Assembly (NCBI GenBank): GCA_947044405.1
Contig: CAMRHE010000018.1
Coordinates: 2,294,001 to 2,358,000, forward strand
Direction of reading: 5' to 3'
DNA: 64,000 nucleotides
DNA from: Leptodactylus fallax
Lineage: Eukaryota > Chordata > Amphibia > Anura > Leptodactylidae
Position numbers and translations under genes: made by a program. Shown here in pieces: positions 10,509 to 21,095 of this stretch (the first letter of the stretch is position 1; every line of letters starts with the position of its first letter). Below the pieces are notes generated by a model. It saw nothing but the letters and a program-made list of their open reading frames with translations. It searched no databases and had not been told where the DNA came from.

Positions 10509-10620
10509 TTAAAATGTATTTCCAGTTATTGACATAAATGTTTACTTCCAATACTTTATGTGGTCTGTCATATGAGAGCTCATTCTGAGCTTTGGAGTTT
10601 AGTGGGCGCTCCTACTCCTT
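10319..10620 (+). repeat. Direct repeat of about 111 bp (10319-10429 and 10510-10620)
   Basis: Both copies begin TAAAATGTATTTCCAGTTAT and end GGGCGYTCCTACTCC, with few differences. Copy 1 lies inside the MITE and copy 2 starts exactly at its right end. The 7-bp TAAAATG at both starts looks like junction microhomology. Confidence 0.9.
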
Positions 10621-10689
10621 GATTGTTAGCTCTCTGTATTGATTGAAAATGCCCAATGGATTCCTAAGCCCTTAAAAGAAGAAATTTAA

Positions 10690-11058
10690 AGTGGACCTTT
10701 CACTATCTCCACCAACTCCAACTCTTTGCATCTTTCAATAGGTGCTGCTTCACTAGTTCAGTTGCAGTTGGATTCCCTATCTCTTATCATTCATAAGTAA
10801 GCTGCAAAGATGCTTTCAGCACCAAATATGCAAATTAGGCTCTCTACTGTCAGGTGGGTGGTCCTAGGCTGGAGCAGAAGGACAGGGACTGCCAACCTGG
10901 TAAGAGAGAGTCTAATTACCATATTTGGTGCTGAAACTATAAGAAATTATTGCTTAGGAATGGTGGGGGCAATAAAACAAATCCAACTATGCCAGAATCA
11001 GTGGAGCAGCACCTTTTGAAAGATACAAAGATTTGATGGAAGTGGTAAAAGGTCTTCT
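10690..11058. mobile_element. TTAA-flanked MITE
   Basis: TTAA lies at 10686-10689 and 11059-11062. Arms AGTGGACCTTTCACTATCTC and AGTGGTAAAAGGTCTTCT are imperfect mirrors, as are AGGTGCTGCTTCACT and AGTGGAGCAGCACCT further in. Confidence 0.75.
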
Positions 11059-11062
11059 TTAA

Positions 11063-11774
11063 ATGAGTAAAATACAAGATATGCTGCATCTTTTCTCACA
11101 AAACTATTTTTTCAGTCTGCTCAGCTTTCCCTTTTTTTATAACATGCTGCCTGCAGCAACAGCATGTTTAACACAACAATGAGTAGTGGAGCTGGAGACA
11201 GCAAGAAAGTTATCATTTATGATAGGAAACAGGGGCTTTGTAGTTCTATGTACAGGGGCTTTGAAGGGGACATTGAGGGAGAGGGGGTGTGGTTAACTTT
11301 CTGCTGGGGGCAACTACCCACTTGGGAATTCATGGGTATGCCCCTGTATCTATCAGTGTTAAAAATACAGCAGTGCTAGTACTTTATTCATTTAAAGCAC
11401 CTTTTAGCACCTCCACCAATCTTACCTCTTTGTATTCTTTAAAAGACCTCATTTGTATATTTCTAAAAACTGCTTTTGGCCAAGTCCATACCTTAGCGAA
11501 TCACAGTTAAATCCTTGCATCTTTAACTGCTTTTCCGCTGCATTGTTGCATTCCACATATAAATCTATGGAGAAAACACAGTGTTTTAGCAGGTAAAATG
11601 ATATGCTGTGTTTTTCAAAAATGCATACAGTACATTTTTGAAAATACTTCATTTTCTGCAACTTTTTTTCTGCAATGTGTGATGGTGCTCAGAATAATGT
11701 CCCCTACTGTGACTCGATTGATATGGAGTTTCCTCTGGAAAGATTCCCTCTAAACAAATTGGATTTTGAAATCT
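11063..11774. other. Intronic noncoding DNA
   Basis: No coding exon or well bounded element is seen. Scraps with CCTTTTAGCACC and GCGTTTTTC-like text resemble decayed MITEs. Confidence 0.45.
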
Positions 11775-12070
11775 TGTGCTTACAAACTACAAACATTGAA
11801 AAGTATCTATTTATTACAAATTCCTTCTTTCAATGTTATTGATTGTATATTCTAACTTTGTATCAAAATACTTTGTTGTTCTTTTGTTCAATATTAGAAG
11901 AAACAGGAATACAACACACCACAATGACTACAGCTATGGAAACTGGTACAGGTATGTACAAAGTTCAGAAAGTATACTCTTCATGAAGCGAAACTTGGTC
12001 ACTCCAAACATATGTACAGACATATGTAAGGGTATACTTTACCACATGTTGTATTATAATGATTTAATGT
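11775..12070 (+). repeat. Duplicated intron-exon block, copy 2 of the TMTT exon
   Basis: Aligns with 4975-5320 over about 300 bp including intron. Shared landmarks are TACAAACTACAAA, ATTGTATATT, TTTGTTCAATATTAG and ACTCCAAACATATG. It therefore shares ancestry with that block. Confidence 0.8.
11898..11951 (+). CDS. Ectodomain exon, mucin-like membrane protein (TMTT type, copy 2)
   Basis: The exon is 54 nt, with acceptor CAATATTAG and donor ACAG/GTATGT. In phase 1-1 it reads ETGIQHTTMTTAMETGT after a split first codon. The Thr-rich text suits an O-glycosylated stalk. This copy keeps a proper donor, unlike its partner at 5105, so it is the more likely functional one. Confidence 0.7.
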
Positions 12071-12188
12071 AAAAATACACTTGTAGGAAAAAATGTTTCA
12101 AAAAGTAGTTAAAAGTGAAAAAAGAATTAAAAAAGGCTATCTGAATTTGGCTAGCAAAAACAAATAGTATTCAGAATCCTGAAGACCA

Positions 12189-12272
12189 GTTCAGCTCGTC
12201 CCCCTGGGCAGTGTGATTCTATCCTCCCAGTGTCAGTTGATCCTCACACTGCCCAGGGGGAGGAGCTGAATA
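12189..12272. repeat. Inverted repeat with 20-bp GC-rich arms
   Basis: TCCCCCTGGGCAGTGTGA is mirrored by TCACACTGCCCAGGGGGA, with about 25 bp between them. It could form a strong hairpin and probably derives from a palindromic MITE. Confidence 0.85.
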
Positions 12273-12806
12273 CAGGATGAGCGTGTTTAGTGATGATAAG
12301 GAAGTGCTTAGTAATAGAAGAAAACTCCCCCTGTGCTCCAAGATCCTCATTTGAATAAAGAACAAAAGTGCTTTTTCTACACATCCCAGGGGCTTTTTTT
12401 TTTACATTGTGTCCCCATAAGGTCATAATAGACCTTTGGGGACATCTGATGACTTTTTTTTTTTTTTTGGAGGCTGATTTCCCCTGTAACTGGGGCTGGT
12501 ACATTTAGCCCCAGTTGCAGGAGGAATACAGCCTCCTGCCCGTTACATACACATAACTATAGAGCTGATCTGGGTCCTGTAGGACCGCCGGGTCGGAGGG
12601 GAGCCGCAAGATGGCGGAGCCCATAGCACTGTATACAGCGCACATTCAGCGCTGTATACACGGCGATCGGGATGGCAGGGGAGGTAATAAACCTTCCCTG
12701 CCTTCTCTATGGGAGCTCCAGCTGAAGTTACAGCCGGCTCCCCGTTTCAGCAGCTGCACGATTTTGTGCAGTTGCTGATTTTTTTCTGGACATATATAGT
12801 CTATGG
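12273..12806. other. Amphibian interspersed repeat, no gene
   Basis: Contains poly-T runs, the palindrome CTGTATACAGCGC..GCGCTGTATAC and text similar to the repeats at 21.1-21.8 and 52.0-52.3 kb (TAGTCTATGG-type phrases). The hAT element that follows inserted into this repeat. Confidence 0.5.
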
Positions 12807-14731
12807 CAGTGGTGAACCTAGCCTCTTTGCTGCCTGAAGCGGACTGTAAAAAAGCGCCCCCCCCCCCCAAAAAAAAAAAAAAAATTGAGTTTCCATGCTA
12901 CTAGCTTCACACGCTGCTATTGTCACACAATAAACATACAAAATACACAAAGTGATAAAACAGTTTTAAAGAAATCTTCTTACTGTATTACTTCAGTATC
13001 AGAGACCAACAACACGGTATTAACAATGAAAACAACTTAACACATCTTCTTGCCATTTGAAACGTCAAGGTCTTTGACCAAACTCTAACTACAAAAGAGA
13101 CAACAGAATACACAAATAAAAACTATTGCAATGCTTATTACAAAAAGTCCCCCGACATGCTCCCCAGTGATTAGCTGTAATCTATGGGGAAACCTGATGT
13201 CAATGAGTTGTTTTAATAATTCTGAAAAGGACAGGTCCTCCAGAGAAAAAGACCCTCCCTCATGCCAAAAGATGAGGATCCTGTAAGAGGACCACTTCTT
13301 TTTACTTACGATTCCCTATTATGGGCCGTTTGCACAGCAGTAAATGAAGAAGAATACCTGCTGATAAGACCAAGATGAATAGGCCTAATAAAAATGAGTT
13401 TTCTGAATTGCACTTTTTCACTGCCCCCAGCTTATTTAAACTTTAAAAGGGTTGTCCATTTTTGCCTGGACAACCCCTTTAATGTTTGTGGGACAAATTG
13501 TTCTTCATAATGGTACCATTTATTATTCTGTACAATGTGCTGGGAAGCTGCAAAAAAATTCAGAATTGGGAGGAAATTAAGAAAAAGTGCATTTCTGCGA
13601 CTTTCTTATGGGCTTTGTTTTTATGGTGTTCACTCTGCAGCCAAAATGACATGTCACCTGTATTCTGTGTTTCTCTACAATTCCGAGGATACCAAACTTA
13701 TATAGTTTTATTTATATTTTAATCCTATAACAAAGACCTAAAACATTTTTTTTTAAAGTTGCCATATTCTGACACCCATAACTGTTTTTTTATATTTCAG
13801 TGTACGGGGATGCATAGGGCCCCTTGTTTTGCAGGACCAGGTGTACTTTTTAGTTATATCATTTTGGGGAATGTCTATTGCTTTGACCACCTTTTATTCA
13901 AATTTTTATCAGAGGCAAAACAGCGAAAAAACTGCGGTTCGGCACTTTTGATTTTATTTTTCCCCGCTATGGCATTCACCGTATGGGAAAAATATTATTA
14001 TAAGTTTTGGGCATCTGCTGAGAATCCCACTGAGCCTGAGAATTGGGTCTTTTTTCAACCACTGGGAGTTCAGCCTGACCGCAGCCGCTTGGTGGATATA
14101 CAAACCCACGCTCCCATTCTCTTTAATAGGAGCGCCACAGATACTTAGAAAAGCAATATTTATCTAATATGAAACACTTACCTCAGTAGAGCTTTACAGG
14201 GACACCTTAGGAGACCGCGCAGGAGCCACTGTGTGTCCTATCACGTCAGGCCATGTCACGTCACGTAATGCACGCAGCCAAGCGGGGGCGGAGAGCAAGG
14301 AGCAGGCTAAATGAATGGAGGCGGAGGCGGAGAGCAAGGAGCAGGCTAAGTGAACGGGGGAGGAGGTGGAGAGCTAGGAGCAGGCTAAGTGAACGGGGGC
14401 GGAGGCGGAGAGCAAGGAGCAGGCTAAGTGAACGGAGGCGGAAAGCTAGGAGCAGGCTAAGTGAACGCTTGAGGGTGGGCTGCTGGAGCAGCGCTGCTGC
14501 CAATAGGTGAGGATTGAAGCAGCGCTGTCTCTGCACGGCCGCCCCGAGCTACCGCTCTCCTCCCCTGCCTAAAACGCTAAACCAGCCCAGGACAGGTCCC
14601 GCTCAGCATGTTTTTTAAAGCGGCCTGTCTTGGGCTGATTTAGGTCAATCAAAATGCCGCCCCCCGAAACTGACAAGACAGCGCCGCCTGAGGCGGCCGC
14701 CTCACTTCGCCTCATTAGCGGTGCGCCCCTG
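12807..14731. mobile_element. Non-autonomous hAT element with exact 8-bp TSD
   Basis: The 8-bp duplication GTCTATGG lies at 12799-12806 and 14732-14739. Tips are CAGTGGTGAACCTAGCC and, reversed, CAGGGGCGCACCGC. There is no transposase frame. Inside are poly-C/poly-A tracts, a short TTAA palindrome (13442-13483: GGGTTGTCCATTTTTGCCTG and its mirror) and a minisatellite. The element at 26800 shares both ends of this family. Confidence 0.9.
14280..14467. repeat. Minisatellite, about 45-50 bp unit, four copies, inside a hAT
   Basis: The unit GGAGAGCAAGGAGCAGGCTA plus AGTGAACGGGGGCGGAGGC repeats with small changes and one shortened copy. Long open frames on both strands here (Arg/Ser-rich, Leu/Ser-rich) are products of the repeat. 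Confidence 0.9.
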
Positions 14732-14799
14732 GTCTATGGGCGGTACAGGAGCTGTTAAGCTGGTCTGAAAATTTATACTTAAGACTAGACAAGGGCAAA

Positions 14800-16560
14800 C
14801 TAATTCATTCCGAGCTGGGTTCTAAAATGGCAGCTGTGATATTCATTGCACAGTGAAAATAAAGATACACAGGCCTGTGAGTCACTCTGATGTTCTGGTG
14901 TCACCTGACATCACCTGATAACTTCTCAGCCAATATTCAGCGGTAGGTGGACATCTTACAGTGGTGATGTCACATATAAAATATAAGATACTGTGTGCAG
15001 GAACACAAGGCATTTCGGTGATGGTGGAAGTAATGGATGGATTTGTTATTCATCACTACAATTACTCTATTTTCTTCAGCAATACACAACACTGAATGCA
15101 GCAAAGCTTGCAATAGAGCTAGAGTATCTCAAGAGAAGGAGAAGTAGAACAAAGTTTAGACAGATTTGATCAATTACAAGTATATAGTGGTAGAAATCAT
15201 AGGAGTGAAAAATATTTTCTAAAATCTGATTTGCAATAGAGGAAACACTAGTGCAAGTACTAAAAATAAGAATGTGGGTGGCAATAGCAACATTACTTCT
15301 GGTTTTGGTGGTGTTGCTAGTAGCCACAGGATTGTTCTACTTCCTGAGAATGAAGATGAGGTTTTTGATTACTAAGCACGCTTATGAAAGTCACAGAAGG
15401 ATATTGCATCTGAGAGTGATGTGATCTTGAGTCAGGCTTCTGTGTGTTCTTCCTCCTCCTCTAATATTGTGACACGTAATTTACTGCAGGGCCTGGACTG
15501 TCATCCATGTATCATTCATCTTCTACAATGGCACAAATCTCATTCCGTGCTAGTGATGTGGCACCTCTAGAGAAAGCTATTTCTCCTAGTCAGAGCAGTC
15601 TTCCTTGTCTTTTTGATAATCCAGATGTGAACAGTCAGCATTGTATACAAGTTGAGAAGGAAGACATGACTGTTGGTGGTGGAGGTTGTAGTGGTAGGGG
15701 GTGTGGTACTATTACTAGTTGTTCTGGTAGGTGAACTAGGGGGAAACCTGGACATGGAAATTATGACAGTATACAGGAATCCCATGGCCATAATGTGTCA
15801 GAAAAAAACGGGAAAGACAATGACATTGCCGATGATGATTCTTTTGCAGATAGGACCTGTCAATCAGGTCAGGGTGACAAGGTGACATCAGGTGAAGAGG
15901 GTAGTGGCTGTGGTGATAGCAACTATTTTAGTTAATGCGTAACCCCAACATCCAAAAAGTCTTCCGGGGGAAGTCCTAGAGGAAGCTCATGGGATGGGAC
16001 TGGTGGCACTGGTGGTGGTAGTGGCAGGCACGTTTCCACTGCTGCTGGTGTTGGCAGTAGCAACTATCATCTCTGTGTGGGAATTTTTGTCTACATTGCC
16101 AAACGATAAGTCCATTTCAATGTGCAAGATCTGCAAGCAGAAACTTAGCCATGGCCATGCAGTAATAAATGTAGGAACTACATCTCTATTTACTCACATG
16201 AAAAATGCATTACCATCTTATTTAGCAAAATAGACTTGGCATTGGCACTGGCATTGGCAGGGGAAATGAGCAAGACTGTCCTATTCCTTCTCCCTGTGAT
16301 CTTCCTTATAAGAAGGTCACATCGACTCCTAGCACGTGGTCATCATTATCATCATCACCAATTGTTTCTCCTACTCCTCCTCCCCTTTCACAGCAACATT
16401 CATAAGGGAATATGTGTCCAGGAAATAGCAATATGTAAGCAGTCATCTGGAGGTTCTGCAACTTAACTTGGCCACTCGAACCTGAAATGAATCTTGAGAG
16501 GCTCACTTATCTCTACTTAAGACCTAGCCTTTTTCAACCCTTATCCTCCTGGGTATATGA
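14800..16560 (+). mobile_element. Decayed hAT-like element carrying a BED-finger relic
   Basis: A region of GGT/GTG-rich, broken coding text leads into a BED zinc finger at 16072-16230. No clean ends were found. The Gly/Ser/Val-rich stretches at 15.6-16.0 kb have no single open frame. Confidence 0.45.
16072..16230 (+). pseudogene. BED zinc finger fragment (hAT/ZBED type)
   Basis: The frame reads SVWEFLSTLPND, then CKICKQKL about 10 residues later, then GTTSLFTHMKNALPS. This matches the BED layout: an aromatic VWxxF start, a CxxC pair, and a T-L-x-x-H helix. The second histidine expected after the first is not in place (TH, then N where H is common), so zinc binding would be impaired. BED fingers bind DNA at the N-terminus of hAT transposases and host ZBED proteins. 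The downstream frame soon ends and no catalytic domain is visible. Confidence 0.6.
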
Positions 16561-16789
16561 GCATAGTTATATTTATTATCATCTACTCATTCATATAGCT
16601 GAGGGCTTTGAAATAATGCCTGTCCTGTATCAGGTGCTGTAATGTGTAATGACCTAGCATGGGGCATAAATAATTATATATGCTATTTTATTTCTTTATT
16701 TTGCCCTGAGTTAACCAGTTTTAATACATATGGAACAAAAGTGATATTTTAGAGACATTCCACACTTTACAGTGATTTGATGTTTAATC

Positions 16790-17200
16790 AGTGGAATCAG
16801 TCTCCCTGTGATGTTGCACAGAAATATAGATTCATGCTGGACTATATCATTCCTTAAAAGCAATGATGTAAATGATACAGTGTGGAATTTGGATAAAAGG
16901 GCAAATTGACGCTTTCCAGTGCAAAATCTGTAACAGGACACCAACCTACTATCTGCCATTTATACTATTGCCTTGGATATAAATGGAATTAAACAAGCTA
17001 TAAGGTTGGACTCCTAAGCATGTGCTCCTTTGTTTGAGGTTGTAAAGTAAAATTATACCATATTGTAATATAAAAAATAATTTATTTATTCATAATTATT
17101 TGTAGGCCATCATCAAAATTCTTCCTCAAATGCCACAGGTAAGTCATAATTTCTGTAATGAATGTCTTATACAAGTTATAATGCAATATATAGATGCAGC
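16790..17200 (+). repeat. Duplicated intron-exon block, copy B
   Basis: Shares CTATCTGCCATTTATACTA, the acceptor tract ATAATTATTTGTAG and post-donor text GTCTTATACAAG with copies A (6955-8110) and C (17660-18400). Confidence 0.75.
17106..17138 (+). CDS. Mini-exon, mucin-like membrane protein (copy B)
   Basis: The exon is 33 nt, acceptor TTATTTGTAG, donor ACAG/GTAAGT. In phase 1-1 it reads HHQNSSSNAT after a split codon, with two N-glycosylation sequons (NSS, NAT). It is paralogous to the exons at 7974 and 18305, and longer than both by one to three codons. Confidence 0.72.
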
Positions 17201-17744
17201 CAAGTAAAACATGACTTTTAACGTGTTATACAAACAGTTGCTAATCACATTGACTCTTTTTTTAATAGTTATCACAGTGCAGCAATTATTAAATTCATAT
17301 TGAAAATAGTTACATCTGTACTAAGAACTGCTGTAGTCATTGTGTCTATGTTAGTGCTTATCAAAAGGAGTTCTACAGTTTGCACATATAAGCAGTGCCA
17401 CACAAGCTGCAGAATGCCGTTTATTAGCAAATGACTTCCAAATTACTTCCACATGACTAGTTCTGATATGTATATAAAATGCATATGCCTGAAAAATAAA
17501 GTACAAACATGATTATTTTACTAAAAATATGGTGAGACAAAAATAGAAAATATTCTGCACCCTGAAGACCAAAATTAGACACTCCTCTAATGGGTTAAGG
17601 CATGGATAGTGTATCTCTATTCTCAATTAAACATATCCATATCCCTAATCAGGGAAACATTGTTGTATATTTTTTACAAAAGTGTCTTTGGAATCTACAG
17701 TATCTAAGTAGGATTCCTAAAGTAGTATGCTATATACTGGACTA

Positions 17745-17994
17745 AGGCTAGGTTCACACCTGCGCCCAGTCTCCGTTCGGGGATTCCGTTCCCCATTCCG
17801 CTTTAAAAATTGCGGAGAGAAAAGTTCGGCAAGCAGGACTTTTCTCTCCACATATTTCCACCTTTTTCAGGTGAAAACCGGGCGGAACCCATTGTAGCGG
17901 TTAACCGCTTTTTTAAGCGGATTAGGTTTCCGTTCATGGGATCCCCAAGCAGACCCCACTAACGGAAACCCGTACACAGGTGTGAACCTAGCGT
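17745..17994. mobile_element. MITE with CTAGGTTCACACCTG ends
   Basis: A perfect 15-bp inverted repeat lies at 17748-17762 and 17977-17991. The host side reads GGACTAAG before and TAAGAAG after. The uninterrupted paralogue at 7593-7606 reads GGACTAAGAAG, so a 3-4 bp target (TAA or TAAG) was duplicated. A 3-bp TAA would fit PIF/Harbinger. A relative sits at 52725-52941. Confidence 0.88.
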
Positions 17995-18304
17995 AAGAAG
18001 CATTGATTAGAAAACTGTGTCATTAATATGGAACCTCACATGGAACAATATCAATCTTAATGCAAACTCTTCAGGGCACCTACCTCCTATATGCCTTTTA
18101 TACTGTGGTCAGTAGTATGGAACAGCTAGACTTTGGGTTCACTTTAGTCCTGGATGAAACCTACTATTTCTGCACATCTGTATATGAAAGGAAGCAAACT
18201 GTAAAACTGAACTGAGCACATACTTGTGAGCATGAGGCCTTGAAGCAAAATGTATATACACATGTCCAATAACACTATATTGTGTAATTTCTAATTATTT
18301 GTAG

Positions 18305-18331
18305 ACCATAATTCTTCCTCAACCGTGACTG
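18305..18331 (+). CDS. Mini-exon, mucin-like membrane protein (copy C)
   Basis: The exon is 27 nt, acceptor TTATTTGTAG, donor ACTG/GTAAGA. In phase 1-1 it reads HNSSSTVT after a split codon, with one NSS sequon. It is the last small ectodomain exon found before the 25-kb transposon-filled intron. Confidence 0.72.
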
Positions 18332-18424
18332 GTAAGACTTGCATTCTGTAATCAATGGCTATTTTATACAATAGAATATATTTGGAATTGTTGTAGTTAT
18401 TTGATCTCCTTTAGGGCTTATTAA

Positions 18425-18590
18425 AAGGAACCTGTCACATTGTACACGTAATCCTATTTGTGGAGAGACAGGAGGAGCTGAGCAGATTGATATGTGGTTT
18501 TATATAAAAGAATCAGTATAAATTGTATTTCATATAAATCTCAGCTCTTTCTAGGTTTCCTGTTGCAACCATTTTTTGATTTTAGTTTTT
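18425..18590. repeat. MITE half, inverted relative to 20980-21095
   Basis: Text from AAAGGAACCTGTCACATTG through CAGTATAAATTGTATTTCAT and AATCTCAGCTCTTTCTA appears again in reverse at 20980-21095. The LINE at 19.1-21.0 kb lies between the two copies. Confidence 0.65.
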
Positions 18591-18599
18591 TAATCCCTG

Positions 18600-19090
18600 C
18601 CTTCTATTTTTCCATTCATAGAGCCAGATGAGGAACATCCGTACCTTTTTGGTATTTTCATATAAGGGGTTGTATAAGGCATCCTTTTTTGTAGGACCAG
18701 ATGTACAATTTATTTATACCATTTTGGATAATGTCTGATATTTTGATTGCTTTTTATTCAAATTTTTATGGGAGGCGAAACAGCTAAAAGACTGAGTTTT
18801 CAGACACAGGGATATCTAATGTGCATGTGTTTAACTTTATTTAAGTACTATTATATGCTTTCTAGGGAAAAGGGGGTAATTTGAATTTTTGTTACTTTTT
18901 TATTTTTCTATTTTTTTTACTGTAATTTTTAGACTGGAGTCTTGAACCCCAGAGGGTCTGATCACTAATGTAATGCATTATGATGGTAATGCATAGAGCA
19001 GCCTCTAATAGAAGTAATGTAGAGAAAAGCCTGGGAGCCTTCAAAAGGCACCCAGCTGTTATGTGAATGGATTTCATTCAAACCAACCCA
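18600..19090. repeat. Interspersed repeat shared with 13.7-14.0 and 51.7-52.0 kb
   Basis: The phrases TTTTTATTCAAATTTTTATG, ACAGGGATATCTAATGT and AGGGAAAAGGGGGT recur in the hAT at 12807 and the TA-flanked element at 51510. This is a common repeat of unknown class. Confidence 0.55.
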
Positions 19091-19099
19091 AAATTGCGG

Positions 19100-20970
19100 C
19101 GTCTTAATTGATTGAGGCATTGGGGATGTTAAAGCATGTGATTAGTGTAATCAGGGCACATCTCCGCTGAGAGTCTATACAGCACAGTAGCGTACCATGA
19201 GGGAGGTATCGGCAGTTTAGTGACATGATCAGCCCCCATGGATTGTGCAGTTGCCAAGTTGTTGACACTGTTAAAGAGTGATATTGCAAAGAATGAATGC
19301 CTTTTTAAACCTTTCTCTGACGCAAGAGCGGAGCTGGATGAGCCTTCCACTGAAGATGCTTTGTTGTCACAGGAGGACCTGATGGAGAGGGTGTGTGTGG
19401 TTCCCTTCATCGTGTAGTTTACTTAGGCTCCTATGCTGTAACGGTACCCTCCCACTGCTGCCCAGCAACTGTTCTGGCCCTATTGATCAGCTTATCGATC
19501 TTTTTAATGTTCCTTGACCTAGCATTAACCCTCCCCATGCCGGTAGATACATAAAACAAGGCCCTCTCGACCACCGATTTGTAGAAGATTGCTAGTAGAT
19601 CCTTATGCACGTCAAAGGACCCCAATTGCCAAAGGAACAATAGCCTACTAACTTAATTTCTTACACACCTTGTGTGCATTCAGTCTCCAGTCTAGTTGTT
19701 GTCCATATGTATACCTAGGTATTTGTGGGACCTAACCCTCTCCACTTCCTGCCCCTCAATGCAGACAGTACTAGCCTTCCTAAAGTCAATAACTATCTAA
19801 TTAGTTTTTGACAAATTGAAGACAAGGTCGTTCTCACCACACCATGATGGGAAGGCCCCTACCACCTCCCTATACTCTTTGTCATCACCATTCTTTATAC
19901 ACCCAAAAACCACTGAAAACTTCTACAAGAAGCAAGGACTGGAGTCGAATAGGAAATCCGTCGTGTAGACAATAAAGAGAATTTGCACCAACACCATACC
20001 CTGTGGCGCTCCTACTGCTAACCGACCTACTTAAGAAGCACTGTCCTAACCTAACCCTCTGCGGTCTGTCAGTGAGGTAGTCATCAATCCAGTTTGCAAG
20101 AAATCAGACCTAATAGCGTTAAAAGTGCAGCTTAAATCAAAGAAGGTGATCCAAACATTAGACCCTCGACCCTCTAGGTGAGAATACACTCAAGCATCCT
20201 CCACCCCACTTTGTTGCAGTATGCAAACTGCAAGCAATCGAGGAATGGGGCTACACACTACCTTAAGTAAGCCAATGCAATGCACTCAAAACCTTCATGA
20301 CCTGAGCGGTCAGAGCAATCGGTGGCATTCATTCATGTCCAGTTCACTCTTCTTGGACACAGGTACAATCCATGAAGTCTTCCACAAAAAGGGCAGCTCC
20401 CGGCATGTTGTGTAAACTCATGTTAAACAAGTGCGTAAGCACTTTGCACAGTTGACCACTACAACCCCTTAATACTCTACGGACAGCATGGTCAGGCCCT
20501 GCTGCCTTGCTGACTCTCACCTTTCCTAATGTTTTCCTAAACCCAGCAGGCATTATTACACATTGTGCATCATCCTACCTCTGCTTGGACAAGTTTCCAT
20601 CCCTACTGTTTCTTCTGCCGCTATTTCCTGGGTTCCCCTCACTAAATTCTGTTCATCTGATATTATTCCTTTCTTTCCGTAACTGTACTCACATCGGTTT
20701 TAAAATTTGCCATGGTTTCATACCTGACTATCTTTCCTTCATTTTCTTTCTGGCCAGCTTGGTCTCCACCCTAGTCTTGTAATATAGTTTGCAGTGACTC
20801 ACCATACCCCTGGTCTTTCTGCACTGCTCTGATCACCTCTCTGTTCTTACTTCCAAATGTCCTCTTTTTCTCTCTTAGTAGAATTTTCAACTCTTTTGCA
20901 ACCCACAGCTTGTTGTTATGATAGCACTTGACCTGCTTGATAGGCACAACATTGTCAATACAGAAATTAA
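19100..20970 (-). pseudogene. LINE reverse transcriptase relic (L2/CR1/Rex-like), 5' truncated
   Basis: Read on the minus strand, the order is: a segment with NNKLWVAKELKILLREKKR near 20.9 kb; an RT start KAAGPDHAVRRVL with VLTHLFNMSL at 20.34-20.55 kb; an RT C-terminal part LAIFYKSVVERALFYVSTG at 19.43-19.64 kb; and a tail GLKRHSFFAISLFNSVNNL at 19.13-19.41 kb. This is the order and wording of L2/CR1-type LINE ORF2 proteins, which copy RNA into DNA at nicked targets. Many stops and frameshifts break it. The endonuclease part is missing. Confidence 0.8.
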
Positions 20971-20979
20971 TGTTATAGG

Positions 20980-21095
20980 TTACTAAGCATAGAAAGAGCT
21001 GAGATTTAAATGAAATATAATTTATACTGTCAATCCACTCAGCTCATCCTGCTTTATAATATGCTGCCTGCAGATATTATAAACAGAATGCCTTT
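20980..21095. repeat. MITE half, inverted relative to 18425-18590
   Basis: Contains AGAAAGAGCTGAGATTTAAA and TGAAATATAATTTATACTG, the reverse of the copy before the LINE. The two halves could be two insertions or one element split by other events. Confidence 0.6.

Larger units (their letters stand above)
17660..18400 (+). repeat. Duplicated intron-exon block, copy C
   Basis: Aligns with copy A at both ends: AGTGTCTTTGGAATCTACAG, ACTGGACTAAG, AATATGGAACCTCACATGG and the acceptor tract TTTCTAATTATTTGTAG. A MITE at 17745-17994 interrupts this copy only. Confidence 0.78.

Noticed and set aside
14253..14536. Arg/Ser-rich and Leu/Ser-rich frames on opposite strands
   Set aside because: Both come from a tandem repeat inside a non-autonomous hAT.
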